From: Oscillospiraceae bacterium
GTDB taxonomy: Bacteria; Bacillota; Clostridia; Oscillospirales; Acutalibacteraceae
Length of the DNA: 64,000 nt
Direction of reading: 5' to 3'
Assembly: GCA_015065605.1 (NCBI GenBank)
Contig: SVPZ01000006.1
Location: forward strand, 1 to 64,000
The notes under the pieces are model-generated. The model did not search any database, was not told the DNA's origin, and was given only the letters and a program-made list of their open reading frames with translations. How positions within the stretch are numbered: the stretch's first letter is position 1; every line of letters begins with the position of its first letter. This document shows positions 35,284 to 45,367 of this stretch, piece after piece. The position numbers were made by a program, and so were the translations under genes.

Positions 35284-36120
35284 ATGTTTTTTTCGGAATT
35301 TTTTGATATTGAGTTTCCAAAGAAATATTGCATATCATCAAAAGTGCTTTTGGATGATATTTGTGCAGTTGAAATCGGATACAACCGTACTCCGAAAGGT
35401 CTTTTTCAAATTATGAAAAGGGACAGGTTTATACTGCACTATGTTGTAAGTGGTTGCGGAACGTTCTGTAACGAAAATTTTAAGGAAAATAACTGTTATA
35501 TAGTTGTGCCGAATGAACAGGAAACCATTCGCGCCGATGAACAAAATCCATATGAAACGTATTGGATTGCTTTTAAGGGACCGAAGGCAGCGCAGATTAT
35601 AAAAAAATGCAATATTCCGTGTACCAACAGCGTTTTTGAATTTAACAGAACCAAAGAATGTGCAGAAGTTCTTCGGGAAGCGCTTGAATTGTTGCAAGAT
35701 GCCAAAGAATACGAGGAATCTGCCATAATGAATTCAGTGCTTTTTAAAATTTTTGCAATTCACTTTTCTGAAACAACGGTAGTCGATTCCCAAATCGGTC
35801 CTGCACGAATAATTGCGGAATTTATAAACGAAAATTATTTCAGAAACATTTCTATTAATTATCTTGCGAAAAGCTTTAATTTTAACAGAAGCTATATTTA
35901 TATGCTTTTTAAAAAAGAGTTTGGAATTTCACCGCAAGAATACATATTAAATAAGCGTATAGAAAAAGCCAAAGAATTGCTTTCTGACAGAAATCGTTTA
36001 CGTATATGTGAGGTCGCTTTTGCGGTAGGCTATAGTGATCCTCTGTATTTTTCCAGACTGTTTAAAAAAGCAACAGGCGTCTCTCCTTTGAAATTCGCAA
36101 AAAACAACCAACCGCTTTAG
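35284..36120 (+). CDS. AraC-family transcriptional regulator (third of three)
   Basis: 278 residues. The N-terminal AraC-binding domain contains FILHYVVSGCGTFC and IVVPNEQETIRADE; the C-terminal HTH pair (about 175-275) has ISINYLAKSFNFNRSYIYML and VGYSDPLYFSRLFKK. GGAG lies 8 bases before the ATG at 35284; an earlier ATG at 35263 lacks a ribosome site. It shares a divergent promoter with the glycosidase gene, its likely target. Confidence 0.92.
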   Translation: MFFSEFFDIEFPKKYCISSKVLLDDICAVEIGYNRTPKGLFQIMKRDRFILHYVVSGCGTFCNENFKENNCYIVVPNEQETIRADEQNPYETYWIAFKGPKAAQIIKKCNIPCTNSVFEFNRTKECAEVLREALELLQDAKEYEESAIMNSVLFKIFAIHFSETTVVDSQIGPARIIAEFINENYFRNISINYLAKSFNFNRSYIYMLFKKEFGISPQEYILNKRIEKAKELLSDRNRLRICEVAFAVGYSDPLYFSRLFKKATGVSPLKFAKNNQPL

Positions 36121-36146
36121 CTACAACTAAGGCGGTTGGTTTTTTA
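36106..36146. terminator. Bidirectional terminator after the third AraC gene
   Basis: AACCAACCGC (36106-36115) pairs with GCGGTTGGTT (36132-36141), followed by T6. The stem overlaps the AraC stop codon and separates it from the convergent purine operon. Confidence 0.9.
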
Positions 36147-36167
36147 GTGTATTTTAGTTTTTATTTA

Positions 36168-37835
36168 TTAGAACAGACCGCTGATTACGCCGTTTTCGTC
36201 AACGTCGATTTTTTCTGCGGCGGGGACTTTGGGGAGTCCGGGCATTGTCATTATATCGCCTGTAAGAGCAACTATAAAGCCTGCACCTGCGCTTACCTTA
36301 ATGTTACGTACCGTAATATCAAAGCCTGTGGGAGCGCCTAGCTTGGTCATATCGTCCGAGAAGCTGTACTGAGTTTTAGCCATACATACGGGCATATTTG
36401 AGAAGCCGAGTTCGGTAAGCTTTGCAATTTCCTTTTTAGCGGCAGGAGTAAAGATTACGTTGTCACCGCCGTAAATTTTAGTAACGATAGCGCGAATTTT
36501 TTCTTCAATGGAAAGATTATCTTCATAACAGAAGGTGAAATCGTTATCGGTTTCACAAAGACGGGCAACTTCGTTTGCAAGTTCAATACCGCCCTTAGAG
36601 CCTTCTGCGCAAACCTTGGAGCAGATAGCCTTTATACCAAGTTCGGCGCAAGAATCGATAACGAGCTGAACCTCGGCGTCGGTATCGGTGGGGAAGCGGT
36701 TAACTGCAACAACGCAGGGAAGCTTATATACGTTCTTGATATTACTTGCGTGACGCATAAGGTTGGGCATACCGGATTTAAGCGCTTCAAGGTTTTCTTC
36801 CTTAAGGTCGGTTTTTGCAACACCGCCGTTCATCTTAAGAGCGCGAATGGTAGCAACTAAAACTACTGCGCTGGGCTTAAGACCACCGAAACGGCATTTA
36901 ATGTCGAGGAACTTTTCAGCACCGAGGTCAGCGCCGAAGCCTGCTTCGGTAATTGCATAATCGCCGAGTTTCATAGCCATTTTTGTAGCTATAATGGAGT
37001 TACAACCGTGAGCGATATTAGCGAAAGGTCCGCCGTGAACGAGAGCAGGAGTGCCTTCAAGAGTCTGTACGAGGTTGGGCTTTAATGCATCTTTCAAAAG
37101 TGCGGTCATAGCGCCCTGAGCATTAAGCTGACCTGCAGTAACAGGCTTATCGTCATAGGTATAGCCAACGATAATTTTAGAAAGTCTTTCCTTTAAATCG
37201 GTGATGGAATTGGAAAGGCAGAGAACAGCCATAATTTCACTTGCAACGGTAATATCAAAACCGTCTTCTCTGGGAACGCCGTTTACCTTACCGCCAAGAC
37301 CGTCGGTTACGAAACGAAGCTGACGGTCGTTCATATCAACGCATCTCTTCCACGTGATACGTCTTACGTCAATGCCGAGAGCATTACCCTGATGGATATG
37401 GTTATCGAGCATTGCGGCAAGAAGATTATTTGCGGCGCCGATAGCGTGGAAGTCACCCGTAAAGTGAAGGTTAATGTCTTCCATAGGAACAACCTGAGCG
37501 TAACCTCCGCCTGCAGCACCGCCCTTAACACCGAAAACGGGTCCTAAGGAAGGCTCACGCAGAGCAACTACAACGTTTCTGCCGGTTGCGCGCATAGCGT
37601 CGGCAAGACCAATTGTAGTGGTAGTTTTGCCTTCGCCTGCGGGGGTGGGGTTAATAGCCGTTACAAGAATAAGTTTGCCGTTTTCACGGGACTCATCTTT
37701 AAGTAATGATAAATCAATTTTTGCCTTATATTTGCCGTACTGTTCGAGTTTCTCATCGGGAATACCTGCGGTAGCGGCAATTTCTGTTATAGGACGAAGT
37801 TCGACTTCCTGAGCAATTTCAATATCGCTTTTCAT
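36168..37835 (-). CDS. fhs: Formate-tetrahydrofolate ligase
   Basis: 555 residues, full length. Makes 10-formyl-THF from formate, THF and ATP. The P-loop-like [17 protein letters not shown] is near 66-82; the later [20 protein letters not shown] is the family signature. GAGGTG lies just before the ATG at 37835 (an in-frame GTG at 37844 overlaps that site). It is the last gene of the purine operon, 12 bp after purL, supplying the one-carbon donor used by PurN and the AICAR transformylase encoded upstream. Confidence 0.97.
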   Translation of the reverse strand: MKSDIEIAQEVELRPITEIAATAGIPDEKLEQYGKYKAKIDLSLLKDESRENGKLILVTAINPTPAGEGKTTTTIGLADAMRATGRNVVVALREPSLGPVFGVKGGAAGGGYAQVVPMEDINLHFTGDFHAIGAANNLLAAMLDNHIHQGNALGIDVRRITWKRCVDMNDRQLRFVTDGLGGKVNGVPREDGFDITVASEIMAVLCLSNSITDLKERLSKIIVGYTYDDKPVTAGQLNAQGAMTALLKDALKPNLVQTLEGTPALVHGGPFANIAHGCNSIIATKMAMKLGDYAITEAGFGADLGAEKFLDIKCRFGGLKPSAVVLVATIRALKMNGGVAKTDLKEENLEALKSGMPNLMRHASNIKNVYKLPCVVAVNRFPTDTDAEVQLVIDSCAELGIKAICSKVCAEGSKGGIELANEVARLCETDNDFTFCYEDNLSIEEKIRAIVTKIYGGDNVIFTPAAKKEIAKLTELGFSNMPVCMAKTQYSFSDDMTKLGAPTGFDITVRNIKVSAGAGFIVALTGDIMTMPGLPKVPAAEKIDVDENGVISGLF

Positions 37836-37847
37836 TAAAAACACCTC

Positions 37848-40800
37848 TTATTTAAAGTATTTAACTGCGCTGCGGAACATACCCATATCAAAGTTACCGT
37901 CAACGTTTTTATAAAGTCCGTTTCCGATACGTTCGCTGTGACCCATCTTACCGAGCACTCTGCCGTCGGGGCTTGTGATACCTTCGATAGCAAAGCAGGA
38001 GTTATTGGGATTAAAGCGTATATCGGCGGTGGGATTACCGCTTAAATCAACGTACTGAGTAGCAATCTGACCGTTTTCGGCAAGTTTCTTGGCAAGTTCG
38101 TCGCTAACGAGGAAACGTCCCTCACCATGAGAAATCGGAACGGTATAGATATCGTCAACCTTTGTTTCCATAAGCCAAGGTGACTTATTAGAAGCAATAC
38201 GTGTCTGAACGAGGCGCGACTGATGTCTGCCTATAGTATTATAGGTAAGGGTAGGACAGGTTTCGTCGGTATCGATAATCTTACCGAAGGGAACAAGGCC
38301 TAACTTAACGAGAGCCTGGAAGCCGTTACAGATACCTGCCATAAGACCGTCACGATTATAAAGAAGTTCGTTAACCTCTTCCATAATAGCGGGGTTTCTG
38401 AAGAAAGCGGTAATAAATTTACCTGAACCGTCGGGTTCGTCACCGCCTGAGAAACCACCGGGGATAAATACTATCTGAGCATCTCTCATCTTATTTGCAA
38501 AGGTGTCAACAGACTCTGCAACACTCTGAGCGGAAAGATTGTTAATAACGAAGATCTCGGGGTCGGCGCCTGCAGTGAGAAGCGCTTTTGCGGTGTCGTA
38601 TTCACAGTTAGTGCCGGGGAATACGGGGATAAGCACCTTAGGACGCGCAACGCTGAACTTGGGTTTAGCGTATTCCTTAGCGATAAAGGAGAATTTTTCG
38701 GGATTTGCGCTCTTGTGGTCAATATTACAGGGATAAACCTTTTCAAGAACGTTCTCATAGGTTTCCTGAATAGCATCAAGGTCGATAACCTCGTCCTTGT
38801 GAACGAGTTTTGCTTCCTTAGTAGTATAACCGAGAAGGGTTCCGATTTCGGTATCGTCCTTAAGTTCAACGATAAATGAAGCGTAATTATAAGCGAAGAT
38901 ATCCTGAACAGTAATGTTGTCAGCATACTTAAAGCCTATCTTGTTACCGATAGCCATCTTTAATACGGCTTCTGCAATACCGCCGATACCGGGGGTGTAA
39001 ATTGCATTAACCTTGCCTTCGTCAACGAGTTTTCTTACCTGTGCAAAAAGACTGATAAGAGAGTCGGTTTCGGGAAGATTATCTTTATTATATTTGCAGG
39101 TGAGAAGAACAACCTTGCTTCCTGCCTTTTTGAATTCGGGAGAAACGATGCTTTCAACCTGTTCGGTGGTAACTGCGAAGGAAACGAGGGTAGGGGGAAC
39201 GTCAATGTGTTCGAAGGTACCGCTCATAGAATCCTTACCGCCGATAGCGGCAATACCGAGTTCCTTTTGAGCCTTGAATGCGCCGAGAAGTGCGGCAAGA
39301 GGCTTGCCCCAACGCTTTGCATCCTTACCGGGACGCTCAAAGTATTCCTGGAAGGTAAGATATACTTCGTTAAAGGAAGCGCCTGCGGCAATAAGCTTAC
39401 AAACAGATTCAACAACTGCCATATAAGCGCCGTGATAGGGGCTCTTTTCGGTGATGAAAGGATTATAACCCCAAGCCATAAGAGAACAGGTGTCGGTGTG
39501 ACGGTTTTCAACAGAAACCTTGTTTACCATAGCCTGAATGGGAGTTTGCTGATACTTACCGCCAAAGGGCATAAGAACTGTACCTGCGCCGATGGTGGAG
39601 TCGAAACGCTCACTAAGACCGCGTTTTGAACATATATTAAGGTCACTTGCGATTTTTTCGTAATTTTCGGTGAAGGTGCCTTCAATTTTCTTATCAAAGC
39701 TTTCGATTTTAGCGGGAGCAATATCAATATGCTTTTCAGCGCCGTTGGAGTTGAGGAATTCTCTGCTGATGTTAACGATATCCTTGCCGTTCCAGTACAT
39801 AACGAGTCTGGGTTCAGCCTTTACCGAGGCAACTACGGTTGCTTCAAGGTTTTCTTCGTTAGCAAGAGAAATAAACTTTTCAACGTTTTCCTTTTCAACC
39901 ACAACTGCCATTCTTTCCTGAGATTCACTGATAGCAAGTTCGGTACCGTCAAGACCGTCGTATTTTTTGGGAACTGCGTTAAGGTTTATTTCGATACCGT
40001 CGGCAAGTTCGCCGATAGCAACCGAAACACCGCCTGCGCCAAAGTCGTTACAACGCTTAATAAGACGGGTAGCATCCTTTCTTCTGAAAAGACGCTGTAA
40101 TTTTCTTTCTTCCGGAGCGTTACCTTTTTGAACCTCAGCGCCACAGCTTTCAAGAGATTCAACGGTATGAGATTTTGAAGAACCGGTAGCGCCACCGCAA
40201 CCGTCACGGCCTGTTCTGCCGCCGAGAAGGATGATGACGTCACCGTCAGCGGGAACCTCACGTCTTACGTTTTCTTCGGGAGCAGCGCCGACAACAGCAC
40301 CGATTTCCATACGCTTAGCGGTATAACCGTCGTGGTAAATTTCGTCAACCTGACCTGTAGCAAGACCTATCTGGTTACCGTAGGAACTGTAGCCTGCGGC
40401 AGCGGTAGTAACGATTTTTCTTTGAGGAAGCTTACCCTCTAAGGTGTCCTTACGACTTGCAAGAGGATTACCTGCGCCGGTAACACGCATAGCGGCATAA
40501 ACGTAACTTCTTCCTGAAAGGGGGTCACGGATAGCGCCGCCTATACAGGTAGCGGCACCGCCGAAGGGCTCGATTTCGGTAGGATGGTTGTGGGTTTCGT
40601 TCTTAAAGAGAAGTAACCAAGGCTCTTTTTTACCGTCGATGGTAACGTCTATCTTAACGGTACAAGCGTTGATTTCTTCGGATTCGTCAAGTCTTTGGAG
40701 TTTGCCCTGTTTCTTTAGGTATTTAGCGGCAATGGTACCGATATCCATAAGATTAATAGGCTTGGTTCTGCCGATTTCTTTTCTTACTTCCAAATATTCT

Positions 40801-41540
40801 TCAAAGGTTTTCTGCAAAAGTTCGTCCTCGAACTTTGCTTCGTCAATGGTGGTGAGGAAGGTGGTGTGACGGCAATGGTCGGACCAATAGGTATCGATCA
40901 TCTTGATTTCGGTGATGGTGGGATCTCTGTCTTCGCTTCTAAAGTAGCTCTGGCAGAACTTAAGGTCGTCGATATCCATAGCAAGACCCTGAGCCTTTAA
41001 GAAATCCTTAAGACCGTCTTCGTCAAGAGCATTAAAGCCGTCAAGGGTGCGAACGCTGGTGGGAATTTCGTATTCGCGCTTAAGGGTGGAAACGGTATCC
41101 AATGATGCTTCTCTGCTTTCAACGGGGTTGATAAGATGCTTCTTTATAGCGGCTTTTTCTTCGTCGCTTAAAGCGCCTTCGATAATATAAACCTTAGCGG
41201 TGCGAACGTCGGGACGGTCTGCCTTTGAAATAATCTGAATACACTGAGCGGCAGAGTCGGCGCGCTGGTCGAACTGTCCGGGGAGATATTCAACTGCAAA
41301 GCAGAAAGAACCGTCGGCATAATTTAATTCATTATAGGTATCGTCAAGCTGAGGCTCGGAGAAAACCGTGCTGATACATTTGTTAAAGAGTTCTTCTTCG
41401 ATATTTTCAACGTCATAGCGGTTAAGAACTCTGACACTTTCGGCAGATTTAATGCCTAAGAATGAGCGGATATCACCTAAAAGGGAATCTGCTTCACCGG
41501 CTAATCCTGCCTTCTTTTCAACATAAATGCGGTAAACCAT
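37848..41540 (-). CDS. purL: Phosphoribosylformylglycinamidine synthase, single-chain
   Basis: 1230 residues, large PurL combining a linker, the AIRS-like synthetase repeats and a C-terminal glutamine amidotransferase. GICNGFQ near 1090 carries the glutaminase nucleophile Cys, and SHGEGRF the His-Glu pair. KNETHNHPTEIEPFGGAATC near 310-330 is the FGAM synthetase core. Many Firmicutes instead use separate PurS, PurQ and PurL; this long clade-II form is typical of Clostridia and Bacteroides. It converts FGAR to FGAM with glutamine and ATP. Confidence 0.96.
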   Translation of the reverse strand: MVYRIYVEKKAGLAGEADSLLGDIRSFLGIKSAESVRVLNRYDVENIEEELFNKCISTVFSEPQLDDTYNELNYADGSFCFAVEYLPGQFDQRADSAAQCIQIISKADRPDVRTAKVYIIEGALSDEEKAAIKKHLINPVESREASLDTVSTLKREYEIPTSVRTLDGFNALDEDGLKDFLKAQGLAMDIDDLKFCQSYFRSEDRDPTITEIKMIDTYWSDHCRHTTFLTTIDEAKFEDELLQKTFEEYLEVRKEIGRTKPINLMDIGTIAAKYLKKQGKLQRLDESEEINACTVKIDVTIDGKKEPWLLLFKNETHNHPTEIEPFGGAATCIGGAIRDPLSGRSYVYAAMRVTGAGNPLASRKDTLEGKLPQRKIVTTAAAGYSSYGNQIGLATGQVDEIYHDGYTAKRMEIGAVVGAAPEENVRREVPADGDVIILLGGRTGRDGCGGATGSSKSHTVESLESCGAEVQKGNAPEERKLQRLFRRKDATRLIKRCNDFGAGGVSVAIGELADGIEINLNAVPKKYDGLDGTELAISESQERMAVVVEKENVEKFISLANEENLEATVVASVKAEPRLVMYWNGKDIVNISREFLNSNGAEKHIDIAPAKIESFDKKIEGTFTENYEKIASDLNICSKRGLSERFDSTIGAGTVLMPFGGKYQQTPIQAMVNKVSVENRHTDTCSLMAWGYNPFITEKSPYHGAYMAVVESVCKLIAAGASFNEVYLTFQEYFERPGKDAKRWGKPLAALLGAFKAQKELGIAAIGGKDSMSGTFEHIDVPPTLVSFAVTTEQVESIVSPEFKKAGSKVVLLTCKYNKDNLPETDSLISLFAQVRKLVDEGKVNAIYTPGIGGIAEAVLKMAIGNKIGFKYADNITVQDIFAYNYASFIVELKDDTEIGTLLGYTTKEAKLVHKDEVIDLDAIQETYENVLEKVYPCNIDHKSANPEKFSFIAKEYAKPKFSVARPKVLIPVFPGTNCEYDTAKALLTAGADPEIFVINNLSAQSVAESVDTFANKMRDAQIVFIPGGFSGGDEPDGSGKFITAFFRNPAIMEEVNELLYNRDGLMAGICNGFQALVKLGLVPFGKIIDTDETCPTLTYNTIGRHQSRLVQTRIASNKSPWLMETKVDDIYTVPISHGEGRFLVSDELAKKLAENGQIATQYVDLSGNPTADIRFNPNNSCFAIEGITSPDGRVLGKMGHSERIGNGLYKNVDGNFDMGMFRSAVKYFK

Positions 41541-41555
41541 ATTTTAACCTTCCTA

Positions 41556-42818
41556 TCAATTTAATGCTTTAAGTGCTCTCGCACCGATATCACTGCGTTT
41601 GTAAGCGTTTTCAAAGTGAACCTTTTCGGTTTCCTTATACGCTTTTTCTATTGCGGCTTTAAGGTCTGGCGCAACTGCGCTTACACCTAAAACTCGTCCG
41701 CCTGCCGAAAGAACGGTATCTGAGTCCTTTTTAGCGCCTGCGTAAATTACGGTAGCCTCAATATCGCTGTCAACGGTAATGGGGAAACCGCTTTGATATT
41801 TCTGAGGATAACCTTCACTTGCCATAACTACACAGCAAGCGGCGGCATCCTTGAATTTAACTTCACATTTATCGAGGGTACCGTTTGTGCAAGAAAGCAT
41901 AATTTCAAAAAGGTCGCTTTCAAGCAGGGGAAGAACAACCTGAGTTTCGGGGTCACCGAAACGGCAGTTATATTCAATTACCTTGGGACCGTTTTCGGTA
42001 ATCATAAGACCGAAGAATAAACAACCCTTAAAGGTACGTCCTTCTTTTTCCATAGCGCGAATGGTGGGAATAAAGATTTCATCCATACAAACCTTTGCTA
42101 CGTCTAAAGTATAGTAAGGATTAGGAGCAATAGTACCCATACCGCCCGTATTAAGTCCCATATCGCCGTCTTTGGCGCGCTTATGGTCCATAGCCGAAAC
42201 CATAGGAACAAGAGTTTTACCGTCGGTAAAGGCGAGAACCGAAACCTCGGGGCCTGTTAAGAATTCTTCAATAACGATGTTATTTCCCGAAGCGCCGAAG
42301 ATTTTGTCTTCCATAATGGAACGTATAGCGTCTTCAGCTTCTTTTCTCGTTTCGGCAATAATTACGCCTTTGCCGAGAGCCAGACCGTCAGCCTTGATAA
42401 CGGTGGGAAGGGGAGCGGTCTTAACATACTCAAGCGCTTCCTCTATGTTGTTATATACACCGTAAGCAGCGGTAGGAATGCCGTATTTTTTCATAAGGTT
42501 TTTGGAAAATACTTTACTGCCTTCGATTATTGCGGCAGCCTTATTCGGACCGAAGCAAGGAATACCAACGCCGTTTAATGCGTCAACCATACCTGCTACC
42601 AACGGGTCGTCGGGAGCAACCACAACGTAGTCGATTTTATTTTCCTTTGCAAAATCACAAATTTTATCAATTTCTGTAACGGGAATGGGAACGAGAGTGG
42701 CTTCACTCATACCGCCGTTTCCCGGAATTGCAAAAATTTCATCAATTTTTGCGCTTTCCTTTAACTTTTTAATGATGGTATGTTCTCTTCCGCCGCTACC
42801 AATAACAGCAACTTTCAT
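41556..42818 (-). CDS. purD: Phosphoribosylamine-glycine ligase
   Basis: 420 residues, ATP-grasp fold. GSGGREHT at 7-14 opens the family; KADGLALGKGV near 140-150 and EYNCRFGDPETQ near 285-296 (metal/ATP site) confirm it. Joins phosphoribosylamine and glycine to give GAR. It lies 15 bp upstream of purL and 16 bp after the AICAR transformylase gene. Confidence 0.97.
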   Translation of the reverse strand: MKVAVIGSGGREHTIIKKLKESAKIDEIFAIPGNGGMSEATLVPIPVTEIDKICDFAKENKIDYVVVAPDDPLVAGMVDALNGVGIPCFGPNKAAAIIEGSKVFSKNLMKKYGIPTAAYGVYNNIEEALEYVKTAPLPTVIKADGLALGKGVIIAETRKEAEDAIRSIMEDKIFGASGNNIVIEEFLTGPEVSVLAFTDGKTLVPMVSAMDHKRAKDGDMGLNTGGMGTIAPNPYYTLDVAKVCMDEIFIPTIRAMEKEGRTFKGCLFFGLMITENGPKVIEYNCRFGDPETQVVLPLLESDLFEIMLSCTNGTLDKCEVKFKDAAACCVVMASEGYPQKYQSGFPITVDSDIEATVIYAGAKKDSDTVLSAGGRVLGVSAVAPDLKAAIEKAYKETEKVHFENAYKRSDIGARALKALN

Positions 42819-42834
42819 ATTTTTAATTCTCCTA

Positions 42835-44019
42835 TTAATGATGGAAAAGTCTCATTCCGGTGAATGCCATAGAGATACCGTATTTGTTACAACACTCAAT
42901 AACAACGTCATCTCTTATAGAACCGCCGGGCTCTGCAATATAGGAAACACCGCTCTTCTTAGCGCGTTCAATGTTATCGTCAAAGGGGAAGAAGGCGTCA
43001 CTGCCGAGAGCTACACCGCTGATGGTGTCGAGATATGCTCTCTGCTCTTCCATAGTGAAGCGTTCGGGCTGAACCGTAAAGTATTTCTGCCAGTTACCGT
43101 CTGCGCAAACGTCTTCTTCGTTCTGGTTGATGTAACCGTCGATAACGTTATCTCTGTCGGGTCTGCCGAGAGTATCCTTAAAGGGAAGGTTTAATACCTT
43201 GTCGTGCTGACGTAAGAACCAGGTGTCAGCCTTACCGCCTGCAAGACGGGTGCAGTGAACACGGGACTGCTGACCTGCACCAACACCGATAGCCTGTCCG
43301 TCAACTGCAAAGCATACGGAGTTGGACTGTGTATATTTAAGGGTGATAAGAGAAATAATTAAATCTCTTATTGCGCTTTCGGGCATATCCTTTTTATCGG
43401 TAACAACGTTAGAAAGAAGTTCTTTGTTAATCTTGAACTCATTTCTGCCCTGTTCAAAGGTGATACCGTAAACCTGTTTGTGCTCAATGGGAGCGGGTAC
43501 GAAATCGGGGTCGATTTTTACAATGTTATAGGTACCTTTTCTTTTTGACTTTAAAATTTCAAGGGCTTCTGGCTCATAACTGGGAGCGATAATACCGTCG
43601 CTTACCTCTCTCTTAATCATAAGAGCGGTGGTAACGTCACATACGTCGCTTAACGCTACCCAGTCACCAAAGGAACACATTCTGTCGGTACCTCTTGCTC
43701 TTGCATAAGCGCAGGCAAGGGGAGAGTCGTCAAGACCTTCAATATCGTCAACGAAGCAAGCCTTCTTTAACTTTTCGGAAAGGGGAAGACCGATAGCCGC
43801 AGAGGTAGGGCTAACGTGCTTAAAGGAAGTAACTGCAGGCATACCGAGTGCTTCTTTAAGTTCCTTTACAAGCTGCCAGGAATTGAAGGCGTCAAGAAAG
43901 TTAATGTAACCGGGACGTCCGTTCAAAATTTCAATGGGAAGCTCAGTTCCGTCGTGCATAAATATTTTTGCAGGTTTCTGGTTGGGGTTACAACCGTATT
44001 TAAGTTCGAATTCTTTCAT
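42835..44019 (-). CDS. Stand-alone AICAR transformylase
   Basis: 394 residues, corresponding only to the C-terminal transformylase part of PurH; the N-terminal MGS-like IMP cyclohydrolase domain is missing. The catalytic pair is Lys67-His68 in SFKHVSPTSAA, and the late PGGSIRDDVVIECCNKYGI and AFTGMRLFHH are conserved ends. It formylates AICAR with 10-formyl-THF to give FAICAR. The immediately upstream gene encodes a PurO-type cyclohydrolase that would complete IMP synthesis. The symbol purH normally denotes the bifunctional enzyme, so I leave it blank. Confidence 0.94.
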   Translation of the reverse strand: MKEFELKYGCNPNQKPAKIFMHDGTELPIEILNGRPGYINFLDAFNSWQLVKELKEALGMPAVTSFKHVSPTSAAIGLPLSEKLKKACFVDDIEGLDDSPLACAYARARGTDRMCSFGDWVALSDVCDVTTALMIKREVSDGIIAPSYEPEALEILKSKRKGTYNIVKIDPDFVPAPIEHKQVYGITFEQGRNEFKINKELLSNVVTDKKDMPESAIRDLIISLITLKYTQSNSVCFAVDGQAIGVGAGQQSRVHCTRLAGGKADTWFLRQHDKVLNLPFKDTLGRPDRDNVIDGYINQNEEDVCADGNWQKYFTVQPERFTMEEQRAYLDTISGVALGSDAFFPFDDNIERAKKSGVSYIAEPGGSIRDDVVIECCNKYGISMAFTGMRLFHH

Positions 44020-44033
44020 AACTGCCTCCGTAA

Positions 44034-44765
44034 TTATTTGTTTTTATTTATAATGATGTTGGTTGCCTCTCCGTTTTCAAGGGAAACCTGACGAACGAAA
44101 AGGGAAACCTTATTATCTTCGTTAAGACTGTTCCATACCATATCGGCTAAATCCTTGGCAGTGTTGGGAAGAACTACTGCTTCGGGCTCACCGTAGAAGG
44201 ATGGAATGGGATTGCCGTCGCATTTGTAGGTGTGAATGAAGTGACCCTTGCTCTGAATGGGAGCATATGAGTAGGTGTATCTCTGACAAGCCTCGGGATT
44301 ACCGTCGGCACTCTTTAAGATAGACATTTTATAGGTGAAATCCGCTTTATCGAAATCATAGTAGCAGATACCCGAAATTCTTGGAGTAAAGTTAGGAGCA
44401 TCGGGCTCGAACTCACGGGTGTTAAGAGCAGCCTCGAATGCGAAAGGATCACTTGCATCATTTGTAACAAAATCATAAATGGTGTTGGTCTGGTCACCGT
44501 TGGTAATAATATCAATATCACCGTATGCAAGATAAGGATTATAAATTATAAGGCTTGGGTCGGTAAGTTTGCTTTCGTCAAAAGCCTTTGTACGCATACC
44601 GTTTTCGAATTCCTCGAAAATACGGTTACGGCTGTTTTCGCTTCTGCCCATAATGAAATAAGCGATAAGAGCGCTTTTTCCGTCTGCAGATTTACCGATA
44701 ACGATACCTCTGCCGGGATAAGAATTTTCTTTAAGAAGATTTTCTAAATTATAAATGTTGCTCAT
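44034..44765 (-). CDS. purO: IMP cyclohydrolase, PurO type
   Basis: 243 residues of the IMP_cyclohyd family (PF07826), first known from archaea and unrelated to the PurH N-domain. NSYPGRGIVIGKSADG near 14-29 and FIMGRSENSRNRIF near 37-50 are the active-site segments; the pattern continues with YNPYLAYGD. It closes FAICAR to IMP. It lies between purN (5 bp) and the AICAR transformylase gene (14 bp), so the last two steps of purine synthesis are on separate polypeptides. Confidence 0.9.
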   Translation of the reverse strand: MSNIYNLENLLKENSYPGRGIVIGKSADGKSALIAYFIMGRSENSRNRIFEEFENGMRTKAFDESKLTDPSLIIYNPYLAYGDIDIITNGDQTNTIYDFVTNDASDPFAFEAALNTREFEPDAPNFTPRISGICYYDFDKADFTYKMSILKSADGNPEACQRYTYSYAPIQSKGHFIHTYKCDGNPIPSFYGEPEAVVLPNTAKDLADMVWNSLNEDNKVSLFVRQVSLENGEATNIIINKNK

Positions 44766-44770
44766 AAGTT

Positions 44771-45367
44771 TTACTCCTTTACAAAGGTTTTGCTGATTTT
44801 TTCAACGGCTTCGGGAAGTATCTTCCATTCAGCCTGTTCCATAACGCGCTTCTGTAAAATTTCGGGTGTGTCGCCCTCTTCAATATTAACCGCCTTTTGA
44901 AGAATGATTTTACCGCCGTCGGGAATTTCGTTTACAAAATGCACCGTGGCGCCCGTAACCTTAACCCCGTAACTCAGCGCTGCTTCGTGAACCTTAAGTC
45001 CGTAAAAGCCTTCTCCGCAAAAAGAGGGAATAAGAGAGGGGTGAACGTTTAAAATGCGGTTTTCGTATTTTTTAGTAAATCTTTCACTTAAAATACACAT
45101 AAAGCCTGCAAGAACGATTAAGTCGGTTTCGTTGTTTTCAAGGGCTTCGATTATCTGTTCTTCAAAGCGCTCGTTACCTTTTTTCTCTATAACCAAACTG
45201 TCGATACCTGCTTTTTCTGCTCTCGTCAAAGCATAGGCGTCCTTTTTGTTGGATATAACAAGGGTGATTTCACCGCTTTTTATAATACCGCTTTTCTGAG
45301 CATCGATAAGCGCCTGAAGATTTGTGCCGCCTCCCGAAACGAGAACGGCTATACGGGCCTTTACCAT
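44771..45367 (-). CDS. purN: Phosphoribosylglycinamide formyltransferase
   Basis: 198 residues. VLVSGGGTNLQALIDA at 8-23 is the phosphate-binding start; ILNVHPSLIPSF near 105-116 gives the catalytic Asn and His, and GATVHFVNEIPDGG holds the Asp. It uses 10-formyl-THF to convert GAR to FGAR. It overlaps purM by 7 bp, so translation is probably coupled. Confidence 0.97.
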   Translation of the reverse strand: MVKARIAVLVSGGGTNLQALIDAQKSGIIKSGEITLVISNKKDAYALTRAEKAGIDSLVIEKKGNERFEEQIIEALENNETDLIVLAGFMCILSERFTKKYENRILNVHPSLIPSFCGEGFYGLKVHEAALSYGVKVTGATVHFVNEIPDGGKIILQKAVNIEEGDTPEILQKRVMEQAEWKILPEAVEKISKTFVKE

